From NCBI GenBank assembly GCA_036873755.1, contig JAVTVY010037230.1:62001-126000 (forward strand): a DNA stretch of 64,000 bases, written 5' to 3'. A program made the translations under genes and the position numbers. Origin of the DNA: Hanleya hanleyi. Its lineage: Eukaryota; Mollusca; Polyplacophora; Lepidopleurida; Hanleyidae. The notes below the pieces were generated by a model. That model was not told where the DNA came from. It saw only the letters and a list, made by a program, of their open reading frames with translations, and searched no databases. Shown in pieces: positions 19,776 through 29,997 of this stretch (within the stretch, counting starts at the first letter, position 1; every line of letters begins with the position of its first letter).

Positions 19776-20560
19776 CACTTGAGAGAAAGACATTTCACCC
19801 GGATGGAGACTATTTTCACTTGGGAAAGATTGTTTCCACCTGGGTAAAAACGTTTCCACCTGGAGGAGAACGTTTTCACCTGGGTAAGAACGTTTACAAC
19901 TTCATTTGTGAAAGTTTCCATCTCAGTGAAAACGTTCCAAGCTAGTTGAGAACGTTTCCACTTGGGGAAGAAAGTTGGGTGAGAATGTTTCCACCTGGGT
20001 AAGACCGTTTCCACCTGGGTGAAAATGTTTCCACCTGGGTGAAAATGTTTTCACTTGGGTAATGAGGTTCCCATTCGGTTGAAAACTTTTCCACCCGGAT
20101 GAGAACATTTCCACCTGGGTGGGAACGTTTCCGTCTGAGTGAGGGCATTTCCATCCGGATGAGAACGTTTCCATTTGGTTGAGAACATTTCTACCTGGGT
20201 GAGAACGTTTCCACCTGGATGAGAACCTTTCCATGTGGTTAGAAACGTTTTACCGGTGTGAGAACCTTTCCACATGTGGGAGAAAGTTTCCATCTGGGTG
20301 AGAACGTTTTCACCCGAGCGGAACGTTCCCACCTGGGCGAAAATGTTTTTACTTGGGCGAAGAGGTTTCCATTTGGTTGAGGGCGTTTCCACCAGGATGA
20401 CAACGTCCACCTGTGTGAGAACGTTCCCACCCGGACGGAACGTTTCCATCTTGGTGAGAACGTATCCACCTGAGTGAGGACGTTTCCATCTAGGTGAAAA
20501 CGTTTTCACCTGGATGCGAACGTAAATTTTACCTTTTCGGCCAGTTGGAAACCGAGGTTT
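19776..20560. repeat. 20-bp GAGAACGTTTCCACCTGGGT minisatellite (~38 units)
   Basis: Imperfect head-to-tail copies of a 20-bp unit. Because 20 is not a multiple of three and the unit lacks stop codons on the minus strand, all three minus frames stay open over long spans and give METFSPRWK / PGGNVLTQ-like periodic peptides (20 residues per 60 bp). Degenerate units continue to about 20700. The frames are a consequence of the repeat, not evidence of a gene. Confidence 0.9.
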
Positions 20561-21095
20561 TCACCCAGATGAAAACTTTCAAAACAAGGTGAAACAGATT
20601 CCATCCAATGGAAACCATTTATCACTCAAGCAGAAGAACGTTTCCAGCCGAGCGGAACGTTTTCATCAGATGTATATGATTCAACGCAGGTGAGAAACGA
20701 AACTTAAGTGACAGGCATGAAAAAACCCGTCAGCATTTGAATGGGGAAACCTAAGTGGAAATAAAAAGATAACGCGTCAAATTATCATTCCGAGGTCAAT
20801 GCTTAACGTCTACCTGGGGCTATGGCTTTGTGCAGGCAAACGCATAATTGTAAACATGAAACAGGTCAATTGATAATGATATTCATGCACATGTTATATT
20901 AATAAAAAACAAGTATTCTCCAGTGAACGCGATTAAATGGAGTAGGCCTATCTAGCGGGGTTTCGCAAAATAGGTCAAGCGACATGATGTTAGCTGCATG
21001 TATGTACTTTGGAATCACGGTATTTTTGGACGATATTTGTTTAATTATGTGTATTCTTCGCAAAAGATGCATGATAAATTAGTAAATAATAATCT
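20561..21095. other. No recognisable feature
   Basis: AT-rich sequence with scattered remnants of the minisatellite to about 20700. No gene or clear element. Confidence 0.5.
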
Positions 21096-21099
21096 GATG

Positions 21100-21436
21100 T
21101 GAAATAAAATAACTTTTGCCCACCGTTCCTCATAGGAAAGCAGGAATTTTGAAGAAAAATGACGAAAACATCAATTTTCTGGTACTCCACATGGTCATCA
21201 TTTTGAATTTATCAATAGTCCTCAGCTAACGGGGGTTGGGGTTGGGAGTTATGTAAATATGCTCAAAATGACCCCAATATGATAAAATGCAAAGTCGCGG
21301 AGTGTCAGCTCTCAAGTTTTTTTCGTGTCGGAGAGAGGGTAGAAAGTTTGGTAGGGGCGGGGCGGGGAGATGTGGGGGGGGGGAGTTGGGGAGGGGGCAT
21401 CATACCGCCCCCCTCCCCCAAACCTGGTAGGGTTAA
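21100..21436. mobile_element. Degenerate TTAA-type inverted-repeat element, copy 3
   Basis: The right part parallels 3550-3675: ATTTTGAATTTA, TGTCGGAGAG, AGAAAGTTTGGTAGGGG, a C-rich run, then AACCTGGTAGGG and TTAA. The left border is uncertain. Confidence 0.5.
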
Positions 21437-22380
21437 GGACTTCGTGTTCATAAAATTAGTAAAATTCACGAATTTCAGTCCAGCGCCTATTCTACTCGTA
21501 GTTCACTGTGGAACAACCAAATTTGTATATTGTTTATGAATGTGAAAAATTCCGTATCATTGATTATTTATTTTCTCAGGATCCGTGTCATCGATTTCAT
21601 TAGATCCGAAGACATTTTTTTGTGACAGAGGTAATTAAACAAATAATATCATGATAACGACGTTTTTATAGCAAGTGTATTCATGCTGGAATGTTCACCG
21701 AAGGCGATGGCGTTTGTTGGATATTTTCATCGAGATGTCGACACGTGTGTGAACAATTTTCAGATGTACTCTCTTCAAATGTAGGCCTACATATATTCGA
21801 CATCGTCGTTTGGGAAGTTCCTCGTATGTGCTGTATGCATATCATGAACTGTTGTAGGCCTACATATCCGCTCATCCTACTGAGAATAAAACAATAATTC
21901 TTGTAACAATCAATTAATATACGAAAGGTACTTACAGCATAGGCAGGTACGTTATATAGAAGCTTGATATTCACAATACCCTATAGCGATCGCCATCTCC
22001 GTCTGAAAAGAACGAACCAAAGATGCGTCTGTAATACTTGATGCGCATGACACGTATTGCTTTATGACAATTTTATTAATGTTCTGCTCATTTTTTCGCG
22101 TGAATGTGACCCAGAAAAATAACAACATGATTTGAACTCCCTGCGGCGCACCTTTTGATACAAATATTGATGTACCTCATATTCTAGACTGAACCTGTTT
22201 TAATATAAAGGGTTAAGTGCAGATGACACAAGTAACAGTCGCGATAGATGGTCAGACACCCGCTGTTCCACAGTTCAAACAACTTTAAACAATACGATAA
22301 TTATACTAGAAAAAATCAGCCAATTACTTTTCCCCACCACGCGAGAGCATGCTGTAGAATTGTATGTTGTTTTCACAAAT
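21437..22380. other. No gene recognised
   Basis: Contains the palindrome-like TAGGCCTACATAT words (21783, 21855) common in many marine invertebrate genomes. The short frames on both strands (21681-21974) show no domain. Confidence 0.45.
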
Positions 22381-22384
22381 AATT

Positions 22385-22550
22385 TTGATCTACAGTCTTA
22401 CACGGCGAAACAGTCACCCGTGGGGTTCCCGGGTGTGAAAAGGAATAGGACCCCAACCGTGTGGTTTCCTGGTGTGAAAAGGAATAGGAGCCAAACGTCG
22501 TGATATGACTGAAATAGTGTTGAAAGCGTCGTTAAATCATATTCACTAAT
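22385..22550 (+). mobile_element. SINE tail fragment with duplicated segment
   Basis: GTGTGAAAAGGAATAGGA occurs twice, 43 bp apart, followed by CGTGATATGACTGAAATAGT and TGTTGAAAGCGTCGTTAAA, the same core end as the SINE at 10065-10330. Only the distal half is present. Confidence 0.55.
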
Positions 22551-22794
22551 TCAGTTCTTTACTATAACAATTCGTCGGTGGTATATTAACTTCAGATGGA
22601 GCACGCATCATATGTTTACGGCCTGCAACGATGAGTGGTACAGTATACTCTGTCTCATTACCCACTATCAGTCAGGTGTGAGAATTTCAACAGAAATATT
22701 CAAAATAAGAATGAATCGATATGATGGTTGTATCATGTCTTGGACGTACGGCAAATATTATCTCATCGGCGTGGCCAGGATTTGTTGAACATAT

Positions 22795-22955
22795 TATTAG
22801 GGACAGTTCAGAGTTGATCTTGAAGGGGGGGGGGCGGGGCGGTGGAAATTCAGCAGCTGATGACCCTAAGTTCTGTGTGACCCCCCCTCCTTTGGCTGGA
22901 AGGTTACCACTGACCCCCATCACCTGACACCATATTTATGACCCCCCCCCAATTT
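22795..22955 (-). repeat. C/G-rich dispersed repeat, copy 1
   Basis: GGACAGTTCAGAGTTGATCT, then G-tracts and GTGTGACCCCCCCT. In inverse orientation it parallels 25215-25345 (C-tracts, TTCAGGATAAATTTTGAATG, GTCC). Low complexity, non-coding. Confidence 0.5.
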
Positions 22956-23060
22956 CCCTGCTAACCCACACCCAATTCCAACATAGCCAGGGGCACGAAA
23001 TGATGCAGTGTGGAATTATATTTAGACCGATTGAAAAGTAGTTAATAATACGAAGAGTTA

Positions 23061-23241
23061 TTCGTTGACATGAGTAGTGTGACCAACGTCACAGGACCTA
23101 CGAAGTAGGGTGAGGAGGATGACTTGGGGGCCCAAGCGTAATATTATAGGTCACCTGGTTAGTAGGTCAAATTTTCATCAAAAGTAGGTCAGCTCGGAAC
23201 TTGCCGGTAACAGTCCCCTAATGCATCTTCATGCCAAAAAT
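23061..23241 (+). repeat. 181-bp duplicated block, copy 1
   Basis: Identical to 26301-26481 except one base (23162 g versus 26402 t). It starts TTCGTTGACATGAGTAGTGT and ends ATGCCAAAAAT. Flanks differ completely. Confidence 0.9.
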
Positions 23242-23329
23242 CAAGGTCCTAATGTCAACAATTCTCCTTATTTTGCCGACGAGAGCATTTAGATGGACTA
23301 ACTGACTCACTTATTACCGGACAATTTGC

Positions 23330-24400
23330 AAGAGACAGCCTACTACGCAGGAATAAAGTGATTCGCGGTATGGTATTATACATATGAACCAACTGAAAGT
23401 ATTCCACATTTGGGAAAATATGGGGTGTCGCAACCTGAACAGAACACTTGAGTTTGTTAAATCCCAGCTCCAGAAAACTTTTATTGACCTCTGGAAAACA
23501 GAAATAAATAACAACAGTAAACTTGAATTGTACAGTAGTATTAAAAGTAGATACACTGCAGAAACAAATATCCTTGCCATTGCAAACCGAAAACACCGTG
23601 CTGCCATGGTACAATTGCGCATCAGTGTGCACAGGCTAAATGTTGAACGTGGTAGATACGCAAAAGATCCAGTAAATGCGAAACTGTGTAATGCATATAT
23701 TCACACAAATGATGCAAACGAGCTGTGTCAGTTTCTCTTATCAAACAAAAATCTAGTGACTACCAAACATGTTGCAAAATACACATACACATGTTTCAGT
23801 AAATTGGCTTGATGGTCTCATTCTGTGTATTCTGCTATGGGTCATGGAATCTACTGTGTCAGGACCTGATGGTGAGCTATGTGCGGATTGAGTCGGCCAT
23901 CCATACAGAGTTACCCTCCTTTATCAGTCTAAAAAAAAAATATAATAAAATAATAATAATTCTATATATTTTTAATAGTCATATTTTAAATGCATGCCCT
24001 AAGTATTATTATTACATGTGTGTTTAAGTATGTGTGCAAGACTTTCTTTATTGCATTTGTCTTGATATGTATCGTCCACGATGTTTGTACAAATGCTTCT
24101 TGTAAAGCTCTGTCAAATATGTATGGTTCTTGTTTATGTCATACATACATGTATGGCTTGTTTTGTGTGTGTATTGTCTTCATTTACCATCAATGGTGTC
24201 TGTGTAAATGTACTTTATAAATGTCTTGTCAAATATGTGTAAATTTCTGTCTGTCATGTGTATTGTCTACAGGTGTATCTTAATGTATTTATTCATGTAT
24301 CTGCTTTTTAGCCCTATGAGCATAACGATAGCGATAACATTATCTATCTATGAAAAAGTGGCAGAAAACCTGACACGGTTCTGCACTATGACGTAACAAC
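23330..24400 (+). mobile_element. 5'-truncated LINE remnant (C-terminal RT tail plus 3' UTR)
   Basis: The frame 23384-23812 codes LEFVKSQLQKTFIDLWK, a kLELYSSIKSRYTAE segment and RKHRAAMVQLRISVHRLNVE-type sequence, then GRYAKDP and a cysteine-containing tail. This is the layout downstream of RT in CR1/jockey-like LINEs (w...kL..Y...K...R...H.L..E.GR). The knuckle region is corrupted, so the copy is inactive. A T/G-rich 3' region follows to about 24400. The end is approximate. Confidence 0.6.
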
Positions 24401-25150
24401 TGCGAGGAGCGAGGAAATAAAATTCTGTATGACGTATTTATTCGAATTCACGAATTCCATGCATTCATCATGTTAGCCTCGTCACAAAAAACCCTGCAAA
24501 AAATGGACGGCATTTTATAATATTATTAAACTATTAAAATTATTATATATTATAACATTATCCACATCATGACTTTAACTACCGTAAGTGCAACTTGCAT
24601 TGTCTTGTAGTACGCCACAATTTATGTCTTCAACTTTTGGCCAGCATAAATTATTGAATGGTTTGTTTCAATCTCAAAATGTGAGCTATATTCATTTAAC
24701 TAGTAAACATAACATACATGGTGAAACTGCACTGCACCTGGATGTGTTTAGATAAAGGATTTGCTACATGCACTGTGTACTGACTCAAATCGAGCCGGCA
24801 TGAATAGTGGCCTAGGTGTTAAATGTTAATAATACATTTTGAGAAGAGTAAATATGATGATGAATCCATTTACCAGCTTCATGTCCTACAGCACTGAAGG
24901 AGGTGTTTACAGAGCTGAATGCTAAAAGAACATAGGTCTACTTATGTTGTATAGGCTTATGATAAACTGACCTGATAAACCATAGAGTCTACTGTTTTAG
25001 TAGGCGCCATGGATAAACAAAGCCCTGTGCTGATACATGTGTTTCCTGATCTGAAGTCCACACCCTGTTTCTTCGACTTAAAAAAAACATGAAATTCAGC
25101 CAGAAGCTCAAGAAATCCTATAGCTGATGAATAGCTATGTCCATTTATCA
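24401..25150. other. No recognisable feature
   Basis: AT-rich spacer. I see no coding, RNA or repeat structure beyond short homopolymers. Confidence 0.5.
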
Positions 25151-25214
25151 TCCGTCTCCTGTAAAGGTGTCAGCCTATTTCGATTGAAAACAAATTCCAA
25201 TTTACTGATGACCC

Positions 25215-25345
25215 CCTCTACAAACAGTCTAGTTACACATGACCCCCCCCCCCCCTTCGTAGAGATTGAAGTTATTTGTGACCCCCCTCAAATTCCACCC
25301 CCCCCCTTCAGGATAAATTTTGAATGGTCCTTTAGATGTTTTTTT
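25215..25345 (+). repeat. C-rich dispersed repeat, copy 2
   Basis: GTGACCCCCC tracts followed by TTCAGGATAAATTTTGAATG and GTCCTTTAG. Inverted relative to 22795-22955. Confidence 0.5.
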
Positions 25346-25600
25346 TTTATTTTAGATCTAGACGTCATTCGCAATTTGGAGTTTTCTAGAATGGAGAGAA
25401 GGTATTTCGAGTGCAATATATTATCAACATCAAGTATCCTGGATACCTTGGTAGGCCTAGACAGGTAGGAATGGATCGTGTTCATGAAAACTCCGTGGTG
25501 TTGATAGGAAATATTTTTGATCAATAATAACTGGATTATTTTCGACCTGAATTTGCCAAAATTAACAAAAATGAAAGCATAATGGTCTTTTATGGAATAG

Positions 25601-25984
25601 TAGGATAATTTTATCCATATTTATCATATGTACACCAGCTATCAATAGTAGGATAATTTTATCCATATTTATCATATATACACCAGCTATCAATAGTAGG
25701 ATAATGTTATCCATATTTATCATATGTACACCAGCTATCAATAGTAGGATAATTTTATCCATATTTATCATATGTACACCAGCTATCAATAGTAGGATAA
25801 TGTTATCCATATTTATCATATGTACACCAGCTATCAATAGTAGGATAATTTTATCCATATTTATCATATATACACCAGCTATCAATAGTAGGATAATGTT
25901 ATTCATATTTATCATATATACACCAGCTATCAATAGTAGGATAATTTTATCCATATTTATCATATGTACACCAGCTATCAATAG
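25601..25984. repeat. 48-bp minisatellite, eight units
   Basis: Units start at 25601, 25649, 25697, 25745, 25793, 25841, 25889 and 25937. Each reads taggataat(t/g)ttatcc, atatttatcatat(g/a)tacacc and agctatcaa. The period is a multiple of three, so a 16-residue periodic peptide is open on both strands (LLIAGVHMINMDKIIL on minus). This is a sequence-composition effect. Variants alternate T/G and G/A between units, showing higher-order amplification. Confidence 0.92.
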
Positions 25985-26196
25985 ATTTAAAAAACCCGCC
26001 CAAGTTAAAGAGACAGAAAGCAGAGTGCATGCATGAACGAACAGCTGCCTCAATACACCTGCTGGTGCTATCGGCCCAGCTCTTTCTTTGAAGGATTAAA
26101 TTGAAGTTTGTGCAAGTTAGGGATTAGCTGATAATAAATGGATGTTGTTCCAACAAAACTGACACTGAATTATGGAACATAGTCGCAGCTGGTTAT

Positions 26197-26300
26197 GCCG
26201 TCGGTGCTTGTTAATTCAGTAACTTCGCCGTCGGTGCTTGTTAATTCAGTAACTTCGCCGTCGGTGCTTGTTAATTCAGTAACTTCGTTAATTCAGTAAC
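26197..26300. repeat. 30-bp tandem repeat (GCCGTCGGTGCTTGTTAATT)
   Basis: Units start at 26197, 26227 and 26257 and then decay to GTTAATTCAGTAACTTC. One more unit lies at about 26483-26535, beyond the 181-bp block, so that block interrupts the array. Confidence 0.85.
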
Positions 26301-26481
26301 TTCGTTGACATGAGTAGTGTGACCAACGTCACAGGACCTACGAAGTAGGGTGAGGAGGATGACTTGGGGGCCCAAGCGTAATATTATAGGTCACCTGGTT
26401 ATTAGGTCAAATTTTCATCAAAAGTAGGTCAGCTCGGAACTTGCCGGTAACAGTCCCCTAATGCATCTTCATGCCAAAAAT
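26301..26481 (+). repeat. 181-bp duplicated block, copy 2
   Basis: See 23061-23241: one mismatch over 181 bp. It is embedded inside the 30-bp tandem array, which shows that it was inserted here. Confidence 0.9.
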
Positions 26482-27067
26482 GTTAATGTTAATTCAGTAA
26501 CTTCGCCGTCGGTGCTTGTTAATTCAGTAAATTCAATCAACCTTGATTTTTTCCTGATAGAATGCATCTGAGCGGAAATCTATACGCGAGGAACCGGTGT
26601 ATGGGTGGTTTGGGGAAACGGGTTCACACAGGGGCTCGTTATCGTTAATTGTTATTTTGAATAATTATGATTATTGGGTGGAGGGGGTCGGGGTCACGAA
26701 GAAAAGAAGTTCACGGCCACGACCCCCTCCCCCAAATCAACATAATTAACCAAATTAACAGAGGTAATGTGCCCCTGTAAGGTTGCACGGATCACTCTGT
26801 ATGCATGCAGTGCCATCGTACTACGATGGAATGCCTAACCGAGTGTAAGAAAATCCCCCCCCCCCTCAAAAAAACTTCCTCCTGGAAAGATTCCCCCGGC
26901 AATAGTCCCCCCTGGAACCCCCCACCCCCCCTAGGAATTTCTCCCCCCCCGGAAATTATCCCCCCTACCTTTTATTTATACCATATTAACTGAAATTCCG
27001 AGAACAAAATATATGAAAAATGAACATTCATGGTTTATTAAAATACCATTTTCACCAGCCAAGTCAA

Positions 27068-27394
27068 CTACATCGCAAAGCTCTCTACGCTGCCTTGACA
27101 TTCATGGTTGGTGGCAGAGGTGTACTGCTCTGCGCCACCTAGTGGAAGTTTTAACGATGAGCGACTTTTTGCCTCCAGGAGTTGTTCCCCTTCAATTTCA
27201 AGTCTACCACACTCGTAAGGCGTTTCGTTATCGTTCGACCGTGCAGCGCGTCCCAAAAGCTGATTCAATTGATCAGAACATGGAAAGCAGCCGTGAAAAT
27301 GCTTCAGTTTTTTTTGTTTTGTTTTTTCCGGCAGAATTTCCCAGCACATTCGACACAGCTCGTTCTTAGTAGGGGGCGCTATCTTGCTAATCAA
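27068..27394 (-). pseudogene. Unrecognised ORF with a CxxC motif inside the C-rich inverted-repeat segment
   Basis: 108 codons: ELCRMCWEILPEK, a basic KHFHGCFPC stretch and TPYECGRLEIEGEQLLEAK. The C-x2-C...C spacing and the conserved-looking Y-x-C-x-R hint at a degenerate zinc-binding domain (ZAD-like impression). The frame has no clear promoter or splice context. It could be the remains of the element's own gene or chance. Confidence 0.25.
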
Positions 27395-27504
27395 CTGCTA
27401 CGTAACGCGCATTCTGATTGGATGCAGCAAGCCGTCTCTGCATTCCACTCATCGATGAGGATTCACGTTCCAACTTTACTAGAGAAGTATGCCAAGGCAA
27501 TGTA

Positions 27505-27825
27505 CAGGTCACAAACCACTAAATATTCGCCTTACTTAATACATTCCCCACCATTTTTCGAGATGGGACCCCCAGAAATAGAATCATCCAGCCCGACACC
27601 ATTACGGCAAATTTCGGAGGTGCCAATCAAACTAGCCCAGATTTTTTTTCCGATTAAAATTTGAAAAGGTGGTTTTGATATATTTTTGAGTCAAATATTA
27701 TAGAAACATTTTAAAATACGTCACAGACCATTTCTGGCCCAGTCAGGCATAATGGCCAATCAATGTTCGCCGGAAGTTAAGTCCTGATAATAATCTTGGA
27801 CGGCAATGGAGGTTTGTGACCTACA
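27505..27825 (+). repeat. Direct duplication, copy 1 (short form)
   Basis: From CAGGTCACAAACCACTAAAT to GGAGGTTTGTGACCTACA it matches 28672-29106 but lacks an internal block of about 115 bp after CTTACTTAATA, and differs in small indels near the end. Confidence 0.85.
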
Positions 27826-28671
27826 AATAAGTAAATCTATTCAGCTTCCAATAAACTTTGTGTGGCCGAACCAATAACAAACAATCATATACATATGCAA
27901 ATATAAAGGTCTTGCTTCGAATAATCGCAAAGTTATCGATTGTAACATCAAAGTGACATTTCCCTTAATATATGGACCCATGAGTAGTCAAACACTTATT
28001 CAAGTATTTCACCCCAAAAGATTATTTAATAATTTGTTTTCTGGATTTTTAATTTATACACTTACAGACGTTAACTACAGTCCCCCGAATTGTATCTGTA
28101 CACGCATGAGATAACGATTATTAACACAAATTCGACCCCCCCCCCCATTGTAGAGGGGAAATAAAAGCAAAATTTTACCGCTCATTTGTATCATATCTCC
28201 AGTTAGAATCCGATGAACGCCCTTTCATGCAGTTATTTGACAAACCGGACCAGTGTTACTTTGCAATGATTAAAGTTTGTGAATATATTGACCTAATTTA
28301 ATGTGTGAGCTTACTGACCAGAACGATCGCTGATGTGGAGGGTGGAGTCAATAAACGGAATGCGCAAATAAACGTTTCCACAGCACAGAATATATCAACG
28401 AATGGCTTGAAAATAACTGTACTGACACAATAACTCAATTCCTTTATAGAAGTCAGACAATATTAAAATTGGGCTGCAAGCACAGAAATGGCAGCTCGGG
28501 CGCCCGCAATAGACGAAAAATGTATACGTTTAGGCTTGATAACATTCTATCCGACCTGAACAAGCAAAAAATTGGCTGAAAACAGGCATTTATATCTGAT
28601 TCTGTACCTTTCTGGAGGAAAAAGGCACTTAAACATGTGACAATGAAGAAAGGCCGATTTTCGTTTTTCTC
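27826..28671. other. Spacer between direct duplications
   Basis: AT-rich. Includes a C-tract at 28138. No gene or RNA recognised. Confidence 0.45.
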
Positions 28672-29106
28672 CTACAGATCACAAACCACTAAATATTCGC
28701 CTTACTTAATATGTAGTAAATTGGCCGAGCACATCTTGAGAAAACTATATTGCCTAATATTCGCCGCCACAAATGACCCACCACACCAGGTAGCCTGGCC
28801 TTTCCGCTCAAACATATGGAAAATTCAGCATACATTCCCCACCATTTTTTCGAGATGGGACCGCCAGAAATGGAATCATCCAGCCCGACACCATTACGGC
28901 AAATTTCGGAGGTGCCAATCAAACTAGCCCAGATTTTTTTTCCGATTAAAATTTGAAAAGGTGGTTTTGATATATTTTAGAGCCAAATATTATAGAAACA
29001 TTTTAAAATACGTCACAGACCATTTCTGACTAATCAATGTTCGCCGGAAGTTAAGTCCTGATAATAATGTTGGACCCACTCACGTCAATGGAGGTTTGTG
29101 ACCTAC
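28672..29106 (+). repeat. Direct duplication, copy 2 (long form)
   Basis: Same boundaries as copy 1 but with the extra internal block (TGTAGTAAATTGGCCGAGCA...CAAACATATGGAAAATTCAG). ATA at both junctions would allow a microhomology deletion in copy 1. Confidence 0.85.
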
Positions 29107-29515
29107 AGAGCAACGTGATATACGTCGACTTGGCTAGAGAAGATGTTAAAATACATACTGAAAACTAGACATATAGCGACAGTTCCCCTCCCCAATCAAA
29201 TTTAATGGTAAACTCCTTCCAATAAATTAATTTTTAGATAAAACAGATATAATTTTACAATTATATATCTTTATTAGGAGAATTAAAAAAATTAAATTCC
29301 ATATTAATAATAAATTCAGGTTTTACTCATCAGAATAATAAAATGATAATATAAATAATACATAATCCTTTAAAAATTTACAGGAAAGACTGCAGAAGAT
29401 TTGTGTCGACCGCAGAGATGGTGTGAAAACGATCGCAGAGACACTTCAGTCTGTTGGTCGATGTATTGTGTACTGGTAAATTAATATATGCATATACATA
29501 TAATATTACTGATTG

Positions 29516-29728
29516 TACACTGCGAAAAATATTGTGTTGTTTTAACACAATTTTGTGCTAAAATGGCTTCAACACAAAATGTTTTGTGTTGAAATCAACA
29601 TGGTTTTGTGTTAAACTTAATGTATCAACACAAAATTGTGTTGAGTTCAATACAAATTAGTGTTGATTCTTACACAATTTGTGTTATTTTCAACACAATT
29701 CTGGTGCTAAAATGGCTTTCGCAGTGTA
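29516..29728. mobile_element. 213-bp MITE, TA-flanked, TIR CACTGCGAAA
   Basis: The 12-mer TACACTGCGAAA (29516-29527) is the exact inverse of TTTCGCAGTGTA (29717-29728). If TA is the target duplication, the TIR is CACTGCGAAA, as in Tc1/mariner-type MITEs. The inside is a run of ACACAAAATTGTGTT-like palindromic units with no ORF. Confidence 0.7.
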
Positions 29729-29997
29729 CTTCATGGTGCTCATATATGTATGATTTACATATGAATGTAGTGCTATTGCAAATGTATGTGATCGCGATAT
29801 GTCTAGTTTTCAGTATATTTTAATAAACCATGAATGTTCATTTTTCACATATTTTGTTCTCTGAGTTTCACTTAATATATGAAAGGTAGGGGGGGGGGAT
29901 AATTCCTAGTGGGTGGGGTTCCAGGGGAGGGGGGGGCTATTCCGGGGGGGGTATCTTTCTAGGGAAAAGTTTTCCGGGGGGACTTTTCCGTACCACG

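Larger units (their letters stand above)
26850..29997. mobile_element. 3.1-kb segment bounded by C-rich ~190-bp inverted repeats
   Basis: The left arm at 26850-27050 has CCCCC tracts, CTGGAACCCCC, CTAGGAATT, CTACCTTTTAT, GAGAACAAAATAT and AAAAATGAACATTCATGG. The right arm at about 29818-29997 carries the inverse (CCATGAATGTTCATTTTT, ATATTTTGTTCTC, ATAGGTAGG-like, AATTCCTAG, GGGGTTCCAG, G tracts). The interior has direct duplications and a MITE. It looks like a decayed long-TIR DNA transposon or a foldback element. No transposase is recognised. Confidence 0.55.

Noticed and set aside
19647..20509. Several long minus-strand ORFs with METFSPRWK / PGGNVLTQ periodic peptides
   Set aside because: They are readings of a stop-free 20-bp minisatellite in all three frames; no start context, promoter or domain.
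23990..24396. Cysteine-rich hydrophobic small ORFs
   Set aside because: They come from TGT/ATG-rich simple sequence in a LINE 3' region.
25601..25984. CRISPR-like regular array
   Set aside because: Units are contiguous without unique spacers, and the window is eukaryotic; it is a minisatellite.
25562..26053. 163-codon minus ORF and 110-codon plus ORF with 16-residue periodic peptides
   Set aside because: Product of the 48-bp tandem repeat, whose length is divisible by three; open on both strands.
27013..27664. Two plus-strand ORFs of 118 and 160 codons
   Set aside because: Overlap repeat DNA and duplicated blocks; no recognisable content.
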